A stretch of DNA of 17,691 nt, from assembly GCA_020024085.1 (NCBI GenBank), contig JAHHUG010000019.1, positions 1 through 17,691 of the forward strand, in the 5' to 3' direction. Below, in pieces: positions 6,864-14,819 of this stretch. The notes under the pieces were generated by a model, which saw nothing but the letters and a program-made list of their open reading frames with translations, searched no databases and was not told where the DNA came from. The stretch is from Christensenellaceae bacterium. Its GTDB lineage: Bacteria > Bacillota > Clostridia > Christensenellales > CAAEEZ01. The position numbers and the translations under genes are program-made. Positions within the stretch are counted from its first letter, which is position 1; each line of letters begins with the position of its first letter.

Positions 6864-9800
6864 ATGTTTGAATTAAACGATTTTGACTCAATACAAATTA
6901 GCTTAGCCTCTCCTGAAAAAATCAGGAGTTGGTCTCATGGCGAGGTAACAAAGCCAGAAACAATCAATTACAGAACAAGCAAGCCAGAGCCAGATGGACT
7001 ATTCTGCGAAAGAATCTTTGGACCAGTACACGATTATGAGTGTCACTGTGGTAAATATAAGAGAATCCGTCACGAAGGTGTTACCTGCGATAAGTGTGGT
7101 GTTGATGTAACTACATCTAAAGTTCGTAGAGAAAGAATGGGACACATTGAACTTGCTGCTCCAGTTGCTCATATTTGGTATTTTAGAGGTGTTCCTTCAA
7201 GAATCAGCTTAATCCTTAATATGCAACCAAAAGAGTTGGAACAAGTTGTTTACTTTGCTGCTTATGTAGTTCTTGACCCAGGTGATAAATCTGTTACAGG
7301 ACTAGAGAGAAAACAAGTTATTACCGATAGAGAATACTATGATTTGGTAGATAAAATCGGTGAGGGTAAGTTTAGAGCAGAAATGGGTGCCGAGGCTATT
7401 AAAGAGTTACTTGTTAATATCGACCTTGAAAAAGAGGGAGAGGAACTTAAAGAGCAACTTCTTAAAGCAACCGGTCAAAAGAAAATCCAAGTTGGTAAAC
7501 GACTAGAAATAGTTGAAGCATTTAGAAAGAGTGGTAATAGACCTGAATGGATGGTGCTAGATGTTCTTCCAGTACTTCCTCCAGACCTAAGACCTATGGT
7601 TCCACTTGATGGTGGTAGATATGCTACAAGTGACCTTAACGATTTGTATCGTAGAATTATCAACAGAAACAATCGTTTGAAAGATATGCTAGAAAGAAAT
7701 ACTCCTTCTATCATTATTCGTAACGAAAAGAGAATGTTGCAAGAGGCAGTTGATGCTTTAATTGATAACGGTCGTAGAGGTAAGGCTGTTCAAGGCCCTG
7801 GCAATAGAGAGCTTAAATCTCTTACTGCTATGCTTCGTGGTAAGCAAGGTAGATTTAGACAAAACTTACTTGGTAAGCGTGTTGACTATTCAGGTCGTTC
7901 AGTTATCGTAGTAGGTCCAGAACTAAAGATGTATCAATGTGGTCTTCCTAAGGATATGGCAAAAGAATTGTTCAAGCCATTTATTATGAAAGTCCTTAAG
8001 GAAAGAGAGATTTGTAGAAATATTAAATCTGCTAGAAGATATGTCGACCAAGGTAGACCACAAATTTGGGATATTCTTGATGAGGTAATCAAAGACCACC
8101 CAGTTCTTCTAAACAGAGCTCCAACACTTCACAGATTAGGTATTCAAGCATTCGAACCAGTGCTAGTTGAGGGTAATGCTATTAAACTTCACCCACTTGC
8201 ATGTTCAGCTTTCAACGCCGACTTCGATGGTGACCAAATGGCTGTCCATCTTCCACTATCAATTGAGGCTCAAACTGAAGCTAGAATGTTGATGCTTTCT
8301 ACAAATAATATCCTAAAGCTTTCTGATGGTAAACCAATCGTTGTACCAACACAAGATATGGTATTAGGTTCTTACTACTTAACTATCCAAAAAGATGGCG
8401 ACAAGGGCGAAGGCAAAATCTTCAAAGATGCCGATGAAGCTGTTATGGCTTACGAAGAGGGCGAAATCACACTTCAATCTAAAGTTAAGATTAGAGTAAC
8501 TAAAGAAATTGATGGTGTAGAGTATTCTAAGATTCTTGATACTTCACTAGGTAGAATTATCTTCAATAGTGTAATCCCTCAAGATATTGGATTTGTTCCT
8601 CGTGATACTATTGACCAAAAGTTAGACCTAGAAATTGACTTCTTGGTTGGTAAAAAGCAATTATCAAAGATTGTTGACCACTGCTTCGCTGCACACGGTG
8701 CACACGATACAGCTATGGTGCTAGATAATATCAAGAGATACGGTTACAAGTTCTCTACTATTGCAGCACTTACAACAAGCGTATTTGATATGACTATCCC
8801 AGAGGCAAAGAAGGAAATCATTGAAGATGCAGAACAAAAAGTTCTAAAGATTGAAAAGCAAGCTAAGAGAGGTCTTCTAAGTGAAGAAGATAGATATAAC
8901 GAAACACTAAAAGTTTGGAGAAAAACTGCTGAACTTGTTGAGAGTGCTCTTAAGAATTCTCTTGATAAGTTTAACCCTATCATGATGATGGCTGACTCTG
9001 GTGCCCGTGGTAGCATGAGCCAAATTAGACAATTGTCAGGTATGAGAGGCTTGATGGCAGACCCAACAGGTAGAATCATTGAGTTGCCAGTTAAATCAAA
9101 CTTCAGAGAAGGTTTGTCAGTACTTGAGTACTTCATTTCTTCTCACGGTGGTCGTAAAGGTCTTGCCGATACAGCTCTAAAGACAGCTGAATCTGGTTAC
9201 TTAACAAGAAGACTTGTTGATGTATCTCACAATGTTATTGTAACAGAGGACGATTGTGGCGATACTCGTGGTGTTGCTATCTCTGCAATTATGAGTGGCG
9301 ATAATGTCCTTGAGGAATTAAAGGATAGAATCGCAGGTAGATTTACTATCGAAGATGTTGTTAATCCAACAACTGGCGAAATTATCGCTCAAAGAGATAC
9401 TATGCTTACAACTGAACAAGCTCAAGCTATTCAAGATGCAGGCATCAAGACAGTTAAAATTAGAAGTACACTTACTTGTAAAACCAGAAATGGCGTTTGC
9501 TCTAAGTGTTACGGTAAAGATATGTCTTCTAACTCTCCTGTTAGAAGAGGTGAGGCAGTTGGTATTATCGCTGCTCAATCAATCGGTGAGCCAGGTACTC
9601 AGCTTACAATGAGAACCTTCCACTCTGGTGGTATTGCAACAAGTGATGATATTACACAAGGTCTACCTCGTGTAGAGGAGTTGTTTGAAGCTCGTAACCC
9701 TAAAGGTATGGCAGTTATCACAGAAATCGGTGGTAAGTGTGAAGTTTATGTTCAAACCGAGAAAAAGGAAAAGAACTTCGGCAGAACTATCGTTAAGGTT

Positions 9801-10460
9801 ACAAACAATAGCGAATCAAGAGAATATGTTCTACCTGCATCAGCTAAAATCGCAGTTAAGACTGGCGACGAGGTAGAAGCTGGTACTGCATTAATGCAAG
9901 GTTCTATTAACCCTCAAGATATGCTTAGAGCAAGAGGTGTTAAGGGTGTACAAGATTACATCACAAAGGAAGTTCAATCTGCATACCGTACTGCCGGTGT
10001 TGAAATTAACGATAAGCACATCGAGATAATCGTAAGACAAATGCTTAGAAAGGTTAGAATTGAGACTCAAGGCGATACAACAATGCTACCAGGAACTTTG
10101 GTTGATATCTTCGAGTACGAGGACGAACAATCAAGAGTACTAGAAGCAGGTGGCGAGCCAGCTAGTGCAAAGAGAACTCTTCAAGGTATTACAAAGGCAG
10201 CTCTATCTACCGAGTCATTCCTATCAGCAGCATCATTCCAAGAGACAAACAAAGTTCTTACCGATGCAGCTATCAAGAATAAGATTGACCCATTACTAGG
10301 CTTAAAGGAAAATGTTATTATTGGTAAACTTATCCCAGCTGGTACTGGTAACAAGTATTACAAAAACTTTGTAGCAGAGGAAAAGAGAGAGCAACAAGTT
10401 TCTATGGTAGATGATGAGTTATCTGATGTAGATTTGTTCGACTTTGAAGATGAGCTATAA
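6864..10460 (+). CDS. rpoC: DNA-directed RNA polymerase subunit beta'
   Basis: The beta' subunit, 1198 residues, a normal Firmicutes length without large lineage insertions. The N-terminal zinc site is C60, C62, C75 and C78 (CHCGKYKRIRHEGVTCDKC). The catalytic Mg-binding motif NADFDGDQMAVH gives D453, D455 and D457 (E. coli D460, D462, D464). The second zinc site is C798, C872, C879 and C882. VDYSGRSVIVVGPEL, MMMADSGARGSMSQIRQLSGMRGLM and GIIAAQSIGEPGTQLTMRTFH (trigger-loop neighbourhood) are all present. The last residues, VDLFDFEDEL, are acidic and echo the LF motifs in the RpoB tail. The ATG at 6864 is preceded by AGGAGGT at 6849-6855, which overlaps the rpoB stop, so the two subunits are co-transcribed and probably translated in a fixed ratio. 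The product assembles with alpha2, beta and omega on the nucleoid. Confidence 0.99.
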   Translation: MFELNDFDSIQISLASPEKIRSWSHGEVTKPETINYRTSKPEPDGLFCERIFGPVHDYECHCGKYKRIRHEGVTCDKCGVDVTTSKVRRERMGHIELAAPVAHIWYFRGVPSRISLILNMQPKELEQVVYFAAYVVLDPGDKSVTGLERKQVITDREYYDLVDKIGEGKFRAEMGAEAIKELLVNIDLEKEGEELKEQLLKATGQKKIQVGKRLEIVEAFRKSGNRPEWMVLDVLPVLPPDLRPMVPLDGGRYATSDLNDLYRRIINRNNRLKDMLERNTPSIIIRNEKRMLQEAVDALIDNGRRGKAVQGPGNRELKSLTAMLRGKQGRFRQNLLGKRVDYSGRSVIVVGPELKMYQCGLPKDMAKELFKPFIMKVLKEREICRNIKSARRYVDQGRPQIWDILDEVIKDHPVLLNRAPTLHRLGIQAFEPVLVEGNAIKLHPLACSAFNADFDGDQMAVHLPLSIEAQTEARMLMLSTNNILKLSDGKPIVVPTQDMVLGSYYLTIQKDGDKGEGKIFKDADEAVMAYEEGEITLQSKVKIRVTKEIDGVEYSKILDTSLGRIIFNSVIPQDIGFVPRDTIDQKLDLEIDFLVGKKQLSKIVDHCFAAHGAHDTAMVLDNIKRYGYKFSTIAALTTSVFDMTIPEAKKEIIEDAEQKVLKIEKQAKRGLLSEEDRYNETLKVWRKTAELVESALKNSLDKFNPIMMMADSGARGSMSQIRQLSGMRGLMADPTGRIIELPVKSNFREGLSVLEYFISSHGGRKGLADTALKTAESGYLTRRLVDVSHNVIVTEDDCGDTRGVAISAIMSGDNVLEELKDRIAGRFTIEDVVNPTTGEIIAQRDTMLTTEQAQAIQDAGIKTVKIRSTLTCKTRNGVCSKCYGKDMSSNSPVRRGEAVGIIAAQSIGEPGTQLTMRTFHSGGIATSDDITQGLPRVEELFEARNPKGMAVITEIGGKCEVYVQTEKKEKNFGRTIVKVTNNSESREYVLPASAKIAVKTGDEVEAGTALMQGSINPQDMLRARGVKGVQDYITKEVQSAYRTAGVEINDKHIEIIVRQMLRKVRIETQGDTTMLPGTLVDIFEYEDEQSRVLEAGGEPASAKRTLQGITKAALSTESFLSAASFQETNKVLTDAAIKNKIDPLLGLKENVIIGKLIPAGTGNKYYKNFVAEEKREQQVSMVDDELSDVDLFDFEDEL

Positions 10461-10489
10461 TATATAATATATATAATATTAAATAATAT

Positions 10490-10528
10490 CCTATTAATAC
10501 AAGGTGGTTATCCACTTTGTATTATAGG
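10490..10528 (+). terminator. Long hairpin after rpoC; terminator-like but lacks a T run
   Basis: Arms 10495-10507 and 10512-10524 pair over 13 bp with one G-T wobble and a TTAT loop. Skipping a bulged T at 10494, CCTA (10490-10493) pairs with TAGG (10525-10528), extending the stem to 17 bp. It sits 29 nt after the rpoC stop, where a terminator is expected. However, it is followed by TAAAATAGC rather than a T tract. It may be a weak or partial terminator, an mRNA-processing or stabilising stem, or part of a leader for the downstream operon. Confidence 0.45.
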
Positions 10529-10585
10529 TAAAATAGCTATAAGTAATAGTATGGTTTGTGGTTATTCCATATGTACGACTTATGG

Positions 10586-10628
10586 TAGTTAAGAAAGGTT
10601 AGATTGATATAGTTAAGAAGGGTAAAAT
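10586..10628 (+). repeat. Imperfect tandem direct repeat, 24-nt period
   Basis: TAGTTAAGAAAGGTTAGAT (10586-10604) and TAGTTAAGAAGGGTAAAAT (10610-10628) match at 16 of 19 positions. It lies directly upstream of the ABC transporter start. GGTAAAATAG occurs at 10527-10536 and again at 10621-10630. No confident promoter could be placed in this spacer; TAAAAT at 10623-10628 is a possible -10 but lacks a good -35. Confidence 0.5.
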
Positions 10629-10650
10629 AGTACATATATTTTACAGGAGG
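10622..10650 (+). promoter_or_regulatory. Inverted repeat abutting the ribosome binding site of the ABC transporter operon
   Basis: GTAAAATA (10622-10629) and TATTTTAC (10637-10644) are perfect inverted complements around a 7-nt centre. The right arm ends one base before the Shine-Dalgarno AGGAGG (10645-10650), which serves the ATG at 10657. As DNA it resembles a dyad operator. As RNA it is an AU-rich hairpin next to the ribosome site. It does not match the Fur, DtxR or NikR consensus I know, nor a cobalamin riboswitch. Confidence 0.45.
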
Positions 10651-10656
10651 AAACAA

Positions 10657-11817
10657 ATGAAAAAAGCTAAATCAATTCTAATCACACTAACAATGTTGTT
10701 AGTAATTGTATTGCCATTATGCCTAGTTGGTTGTAGTGGCGACAAAAAAACAGATAATGTGCCAAATGATAGTAAGGTGGTTGTAGATATTACTGGTAAC
10801 AAGGTAATTGTTCCAAAAGATGTTACTAGGATTGCAAGTGTCGGTAGTGGTGCACTTAGAATGCTTACTTATGCAGGTGTTCAAGATAGACTTGTTGGTA
10901 TCGAATCAAAAGAGACTGTTGCTGATAGTGATTTAATCAAAAAGCCTTATGCTTATGTTAATCGTGATGCTTTTAGAAAGTTGAAGGCTGATGGCAAGGT
11001 TTTTGGAACAGGTAGCTTTGACCCACAAACAAATATTGAGGCTCTTACTAAATTAAAACCTCAAGTAGTATTTGCAAGTGAATTTATGGCAGAGAATAAT
11101 ATGAAAAAATTGGACAATATGTCTAAAGAGTTTGGTATTCCTGTTGTAAAAATTTTGATTGATACAGATATTAATTTACCTATTGCAAGGGAACATATTA
11201 GGCAATCATTTAAGATTATTGGCGAAGTTTGTAATGTTAAAGAAAGATGCGATGCAGTAGTTAATAAAATTGACGAAACATTTGCTGATTTGGATAACAG
11301 AACAAAAAATATTAAAAACAAACCTTCATGCTATGTGGGTGCAGTTTCATTCAAGGGTAAACACGGATTAGAATATACTTATTCTAATTTTAGTTGTCTT
11401 TCTGCAATTAATACAAAAACTGTTACAGATACAATGTATCCAGATAAAACAGGTGCGTATGATATTTCTTTTGAGAAATTAGTTGAACTAAATCCAAGTT
11501 ATATCTTTGCAGATATTTCTAATATGGAAGAAATAAAAAAGACACTACCTAAACAAGAAATTATGAGTAAAATATCTGCAATACAAAATAAAAAGGTATT
11601 TACCATTATTTCATATAACTATTATTCAACAAATATAGAGTATGCTTTTGCAAACTCTTATTATATGGGCAAGATATTGTATCCAGAACAATTTAAAGAT
11701 ATTAACATAAAAGATAAAGTAAACGAATTAACTAAGTTTTTTGTTGGTGTTGAACTATTCGATACTATGCAAAATTATAATCTAGAGTTCAAACAGGTAG
11801 ATTTATATGCCATCTAA
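10657..11817 (+). CDS. ABC transporter substrate-binding lipoprotein, iron-siderophore/heme/cobalamin family (FepB/BtuF type)
   Basis: A 386-residue extracytoplasmic solute receptor, anchored by a lipid on the outer face of the membrane. It has a lipoprotein signal: positive MKKAK, hydrophobic stretch 6-22 and lipobox LVGC with the modified cysteine at C26. The mature protein begins with a Gly/Asp/Lys linker and VVVDITGNKVIVPKDVTRIASVG, the opening of family COG0614. This continues with LTYAGVQDRLVGI, the first-lobe segment ALTKLKPQVVFAS, a long backbone helix around 170-200, and the second-lobe segment SFEKLVELNPSYIFAD. The ligand cannot be decided from the sequence; iron-chelate, heme, corrinoid or another metal complex are all possible. 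AGGAGG precedes the ATG by 6 nt. The end overlaps the permease gene by 11 nt. Regulation is probably at the 196-nt upstream spacer, which carries repeats and an inverted repeat. Confidence 0.92.
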   Translation: MKKAKSILITLTMLLVIVLPLCLVGCSGDKKTDNVPNDSKVVVDITGNKVIVPKDVTRIASVGSGALRMLTYAGVQDRLVGIESKETVADSDLIKKPYAYVNRDAFRKLKADGKVFGTGSFDPQTNIEALTKLKPQVVFASEFMAENNMKKLDNMSKEFGIPVVKILIDTDINLPIAREHIRQSFKIIGEVCNVKERCDAVVNKIDETFADLDNRTKNIKNKPSCYVGAVSFKGKHGLEYTYSNFSCLSAINTKTVTDTMYPDKTGAYDISFEKLVELNPSYIFADISNMEEIKKTLPKQEIMSKISAIQNKKVFTIISYNYYSTNIEYAFANSYYMGKILYPEQFKDINIKDKVNELTKFFVGVELFDTMQNYNLEFKQVDLYAI

Positions 11818-12868
11818 TAGTATACAAGTTCAAAAATATAAAAATCGAAATATAACAAAGTGGTTAATAATTTTTGGGTTATTATTACTATTGTTTTTAT
11901 CGTTAATTTTATCTATGTCTTTAGGTGCTGCCGATATGACCTTTGTGGAAGTAATGAAAGCATTTTTCCATAGAGATAATTCTACAAATAGCCTAATATT
12001 ATATCAACTTAGGTTGCCAAGGATTGTGGTTGCTGTTGTTGTTGGGGCAAGTTTGTCGGTTGCAGGTTGTGTACTTCAATCTGTTTTAAGAAACCCTCTT
12101 GCATCTGCTTCAACTTTAGGTATTTCGCAAGGTGCATCATTTGGTGCAGCGTTAGGTATTATACTTACCGAAATATCTTTGGGTAATGCAGTTAAATCTG
12201 CATCAAATGGCGTTAATCCTTACCTAATCACATTTTATTCGTTTTTGGGTAGTATTGCATCTTCAGTTATAATATTATTGCTTTCAAGGTTTAAAAAACT
12301 GAAACCTTCATCAATGATACTTGTAGGTGTTGCATTAAGCTCGCTTTTTTCGGGTGGACTTAGCCTTGCTCAATACTTTGCAAGCGAAACTGCTATGGCA
12401 TCAATTGTTTTTTGGACACTTGGCGATTTGGGTAGTGTAGGTTGGAGTGAAATTGCAATAATTTCCATTGTATTTTTAGTGATATTTGTATTTTTTATGC
12501 TTCACTCGTGGAAATACAATGCAATGGAATCGGGACTCGAAACGGCAAAAAGTTTGGGTGTTAAAGTTGAGGCACTTACTATTGTTTCAATGGTGCTTGC
12601 TTCACTTCTTGCAGGTGCTTCAGTTGCCTTTGTTGGTATTATTAATTTTATTGGACTTGTCGCACCACATATTGCTAGAAAAATTATCGGTAATAATCAT
12701 GTATTTTTATTGCCAGCATCAGCTATAATTGGTGGTATTATCCTTGTACTTGCCGATTTAGTTGGTAGAATGGTGATTTCTCCAGTTATCTTACCTATTG
12801 GAGCAATTACATCATTTTTAGGTGCACCATTATTCTTGTATTTCATTTTTAGAGAGAAGGTGCAATAA
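11807..12868 (+). CDS. ABC transporter permease, FecCD/BtuC family
   Basis: A 353-residue integral membrane protein, the length of single FecCD/BtuC permeases that work as homodimers with about ten helices each. The first membrane segment is about 20-41. RLPR at 69-72, followed by GASLSVAGCVLQSVLRNPLA (80-99) and GISQGASFGA, is the family hallmark near helices 2-3. GLVAPHIAR at 283-291 lies in the cytoplasmic loop that contacts the ATPase. A hydrophobic C-terminal pair of helices ends the protein. The ATG at 11807 lies inside the end of the binding-protein gene (11-nt overlap), with AGGTAG seven bases upstream. The stop shares its last base with the ATPase start (TAATG). Together with the lipoprotein and ATPase it makes a complete importer, translocating the chelate across the cytoplasmic membrane. 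Confidence 0.95.
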   Translation: MPSNSIQVQKYKNRNITKWLIIFGLLLLLFLSLILSMSLGAADMTFVEVMKAFFHRDNSTNSLILYQLRLPRIVVAVVVGASLSVAGCVLQSVLRNPLASASTLGISQGASFGAALGIILTEISLGNAVKSASNGVNPYLITFYSFLGSIASSVIILLLSRFKKLKPSSMILVGVALSSLFSGGLSLAQYFASETAMASIVFWTLGDLGSVGWSEIAIISIVFLVIFVFFMLHSWKYNAMESGLETAKSLGVKVEALTIVSMVLASLLAGASVAFVGIINFIGLVAPHIARKIIGNNHVFLLPASAIIGGIILVLADLVGRMVISPVILPIGAITSFLGAPLFLYFIFREKVQ

Positions 12869-13638
12869 TGCTGGAAGTTAAAAATCTAAATTTTGGGTAT
12901 AGCAAAAGTAATATCATTGAAGACATTAGTTTTAGTGTGCACAAGGGCGATTGTGTTGCTATACTTGGTAACAATGGTGTAGGTAAGAGCACTCTTGTTA
13001 AATGTATTAATCGTATTTATAATGTTAAGGAAGGCGAGATATTACTCAATAATCAAAATATCAATAACCTTTCTCGTAACGATATAGCTAAACAGATAGC
13101 TTATGTTGCTCAATTTGGGGAACATAATTCTTCAACCGTTTTTGATACGGTAATGCTAGGAAGAATGCCTTATATTAAGTTTGCACCTAGTGAAAACGAC
13201 TACAAAATTGTGGAAGATGTGCTTAAACAACTTGGTATAGAGCATCTTGCTATGCGAAATATCAATGAAATGTCGGGTGGTCAGGTTCAAAAAGTTATGC
13301 TTGCAAGAGCCTTAGCCCAACAACCTAAAATCTTGATACTTGATGAGCCAACTAATAGCTTGGATATGAAAAGTCAACATATGCTACTTAAACTGGTTCA
13401 AGATATAGTAAAAGAGCAAAATATTTGTGCAATACAAGTTTTGCACGACATAAATCTTGCAATTAGGTATTGCAATAAGTTTATATTCTTAAAAAATAAA
13501 AAAATATTTACTGAAACAGATAGAGAAGGTATAACTGGCGATATTATTAAATCAGTGTTCGATATTGATGTTGTGATTGAAGAGGTCGCAGGACAAAAAA
13601 CAGTTGTATTTCTTGGTCAGAATGAGGAGATAAAATGA
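12868..13638 (+). CDS. ABC transporter ATP-binding protein, FecE/BtuD family
   Basis: A 256-residue cytoplasmic ATPase that powers the importer. All nucleotide-binding elements are intact: Walker A GNNGVGKST at 34-42, Q-loop Q82, signature MSGGQ at 135-139, Walker B ILILDEP at 155-161 with D159 and E160, D-loop SLD at 164-166, and H-loop H193 in VLHDIN. Gene order (binding protein, permease, ATPase) and size fit the iron-siderophore/cobalamin importers. The ATG shares one base with the permease stop and has GAAGGTG upstream. The end, TGA at 13636-13638, overlaps the metK ATG in an ATGA junction. The three transporter genes and metK are therefore likely made from one message with coupled translation. 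Confidence 0.96.
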   Translation: MLEVKNLNFGYSKSNIIEDISFSVHKGDCVAILGNNGVGKSTLVKCINRIYNVKEGEILLNNQNINNLSRNDIAKQIAYVAQFGEHNSSTVFDTVMLGRMPYIKFAPSENDYKIVEDVLKQLGIEHLAMRNINEMSGGQVQKVMLARALAQQPKILILDEPTNSLDMKSQHMLLKLVQDIVKEQNICAIQVLHDINLAIRYCNKFIFLKNKKIFTETDREGITGDIIKSVFDIDVVIEEVAGQKTVVFLGQNEEIK

Positions 13639-14804
13639 GACTATTTACATCAGAAAGTGTAACTGAAGGACATCCTGATAAGGTATGTGACAAAATTGCA
13701 GATAGCATTCTTGATGCTATCATTAGTAAAGACCCTACTGCTCATGTTGCTTGTGAAGTTTGTGTTACAACTGGTCTTGTAGTACTTATGGGTGAAATAA
13801 GTGGTAATTTCCATATTGACTACGAATCTATTGTACGAAATGCAATTAAAGAAATCGGCTACGATAGAGGCGAGGACGGTTTTGATTACAAGAGTTGTGG
13901 CATTATTAATGCTATTCATAAGCAATCTAGCGATATTGCTCAAGGTGTAAATGATGCTAGTGAGCATAAAACATCAGGCGAAGAGTTTGACAAAATCGGT
14001 GCTGGCGACCAAGGTATGATGTTTGGTTATGCTAGTGATGAAACAGAGGAACTTATGCCTCTTGCTATTACTCTTGCTCATAAACTTACAATGAGACTTA
14101 CCGAGGTTAGAAAAACAGGTTTATTACCATACTTAAGACCAGATGGAAAATCTCAAGTTACCGTTGAATATGATGATGAGGGCGTTGCAAAAAGAGTTCA
14201 TACTGTTGTTATTTCTACTCAACACGATGCTGATGTTGATATGGATACCCTTAAAAAAGATGTATTTGAGCATGTAATTAAGGCAGTTATTCCAGAGAAT
14301 TTGCTTGATGAAAATGTACTTATCTACATTAACCCAACAGGTAGATTTGTTATCGGTGGACCAAATGGTGACTCTGGTGTAACTGGTAGAAAGATTATTG
14401 TTGACACATACGGTGGATATTGTGCTCACGGTGGTGGTGCTCTTAGTGGTAAGGACCCTACAAAAGTAGATAGGTCTGCTATGTATATGGCAAGATATGT
14501 ATGCAAAAACCTTGTTGCTAGTGGTATTTGTAAAAAGGTTCAACTTCAAGTTGCTTATGCTATTGGTAGAGCTTACCCAGTTTCTGTCAATGTAAATACT
14601 TATAATACTGGCAAAATTTCTGATGAGAGAATCTGCGAAATCGTTAAAAAGGTTTTCGATTTAAGACCTGCTGCTATTATCAAAACCTTAAATCTTCAAA
14701 CTCCAATTTATGCTAATACATCAAATTATGGACACTTTGGTAGAGCTGGTTTTGCTTGGGAAAAAACTGATAGGGTAGAAGATATCTTAAAAGAATTAAA
14801 CTAA
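13635..14804 (+). CDS. metK: S-adenosylmethionine synthase (methionine adenosyltransferase)
   Basis: Makes S-adenosylmethionine from methionine and ATP; a soluble tetramer in its family. The 389-residue length is normal. The diagnostic segments are present: GHPDKVCDKIADSILDA (with H13, D15 and K16), GAGDQGMMFGYAS (the ATP-binding hexapeptide region), the flexible-loop and active-site segment GGPNGDSGVTGRKIIVDTYGG, and HGGGALSGKDPTKVDRSA near the phosphate site. The ATG is preceded by GAGGAG (13624-13629) inside the end of the ATPase gene, and the ATGA overlap indicates coupling. recD2 starts 15 nt downstream. There is no room for a SAM riboswitch directly upstream, so its control would be through the operon promoter upstream of the transporter or an internal one not seen. 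Assignment is firm. Confidence 0.98.
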   Translation: MRLFTSESVTEGHPDKVCDKIADSILDAIISKDPTAHVACEVCVTTGLVVLMGEISGNFHIDYESIVRNAIKEIGYDRGEDGFDYKSCGIINAIHKQSSDIAQGVNDASEHKTSGEEFDKIGAGDQGMMFGYASDETEELMPLAITLAHKLTMRLTEVRKTGLLPYLRPDGKSQVTVEYDDEGVAKRVHTVVISTQHDADVDMDTLKKDVFEHVIKAVIPENLLDENVLIYINPTGRFVIGGPNGDSGVTGRKIIVDTYGGYCAHGGGALSGKDPTKVDRSAMYMARYVCKNLVASGICKKVQLQVAYAIGRAYPVSVNVNTYNTGKISDERICEIVKKVFDLRPAAIIKTLNLQTPIYANTSNYGHFGRAGFAWEKTDRVEDILKELN

Positions 14805-14819
14805 TATTGTAGGTATTAT

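Noticed and set aside
8744..9136. 130-codon open frame on the minus strand inside rpoC
   Set aside because: It lies wholly within highly conserved rpoC, gives a low-complexity Ser/Leu-rich product and has no ribosome site or family resemblance; a by-product of rpoC codon use.
10461..10656. Cobalamin riboswitch upstream of the BtuF-like gene
   Set aside because: The B12-box consensus and expected multi-stem layout are not present; the observed hairpin and repeats do not fit this class.
13560..13634. SAM riboswitch controlling metK
   Set aside because: metK overlaps the ATPase gene by 4 nt and upstream sequence is coding; no SAM-I or S-box elements are visible.
14133..14549. 138-codon open frame on the minus strand inside metK
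   Set aside because: Thr/Asn/Ser-rich product antisense to conserved metK motifs, with no plausible start signal; treated as an antisense artefact.
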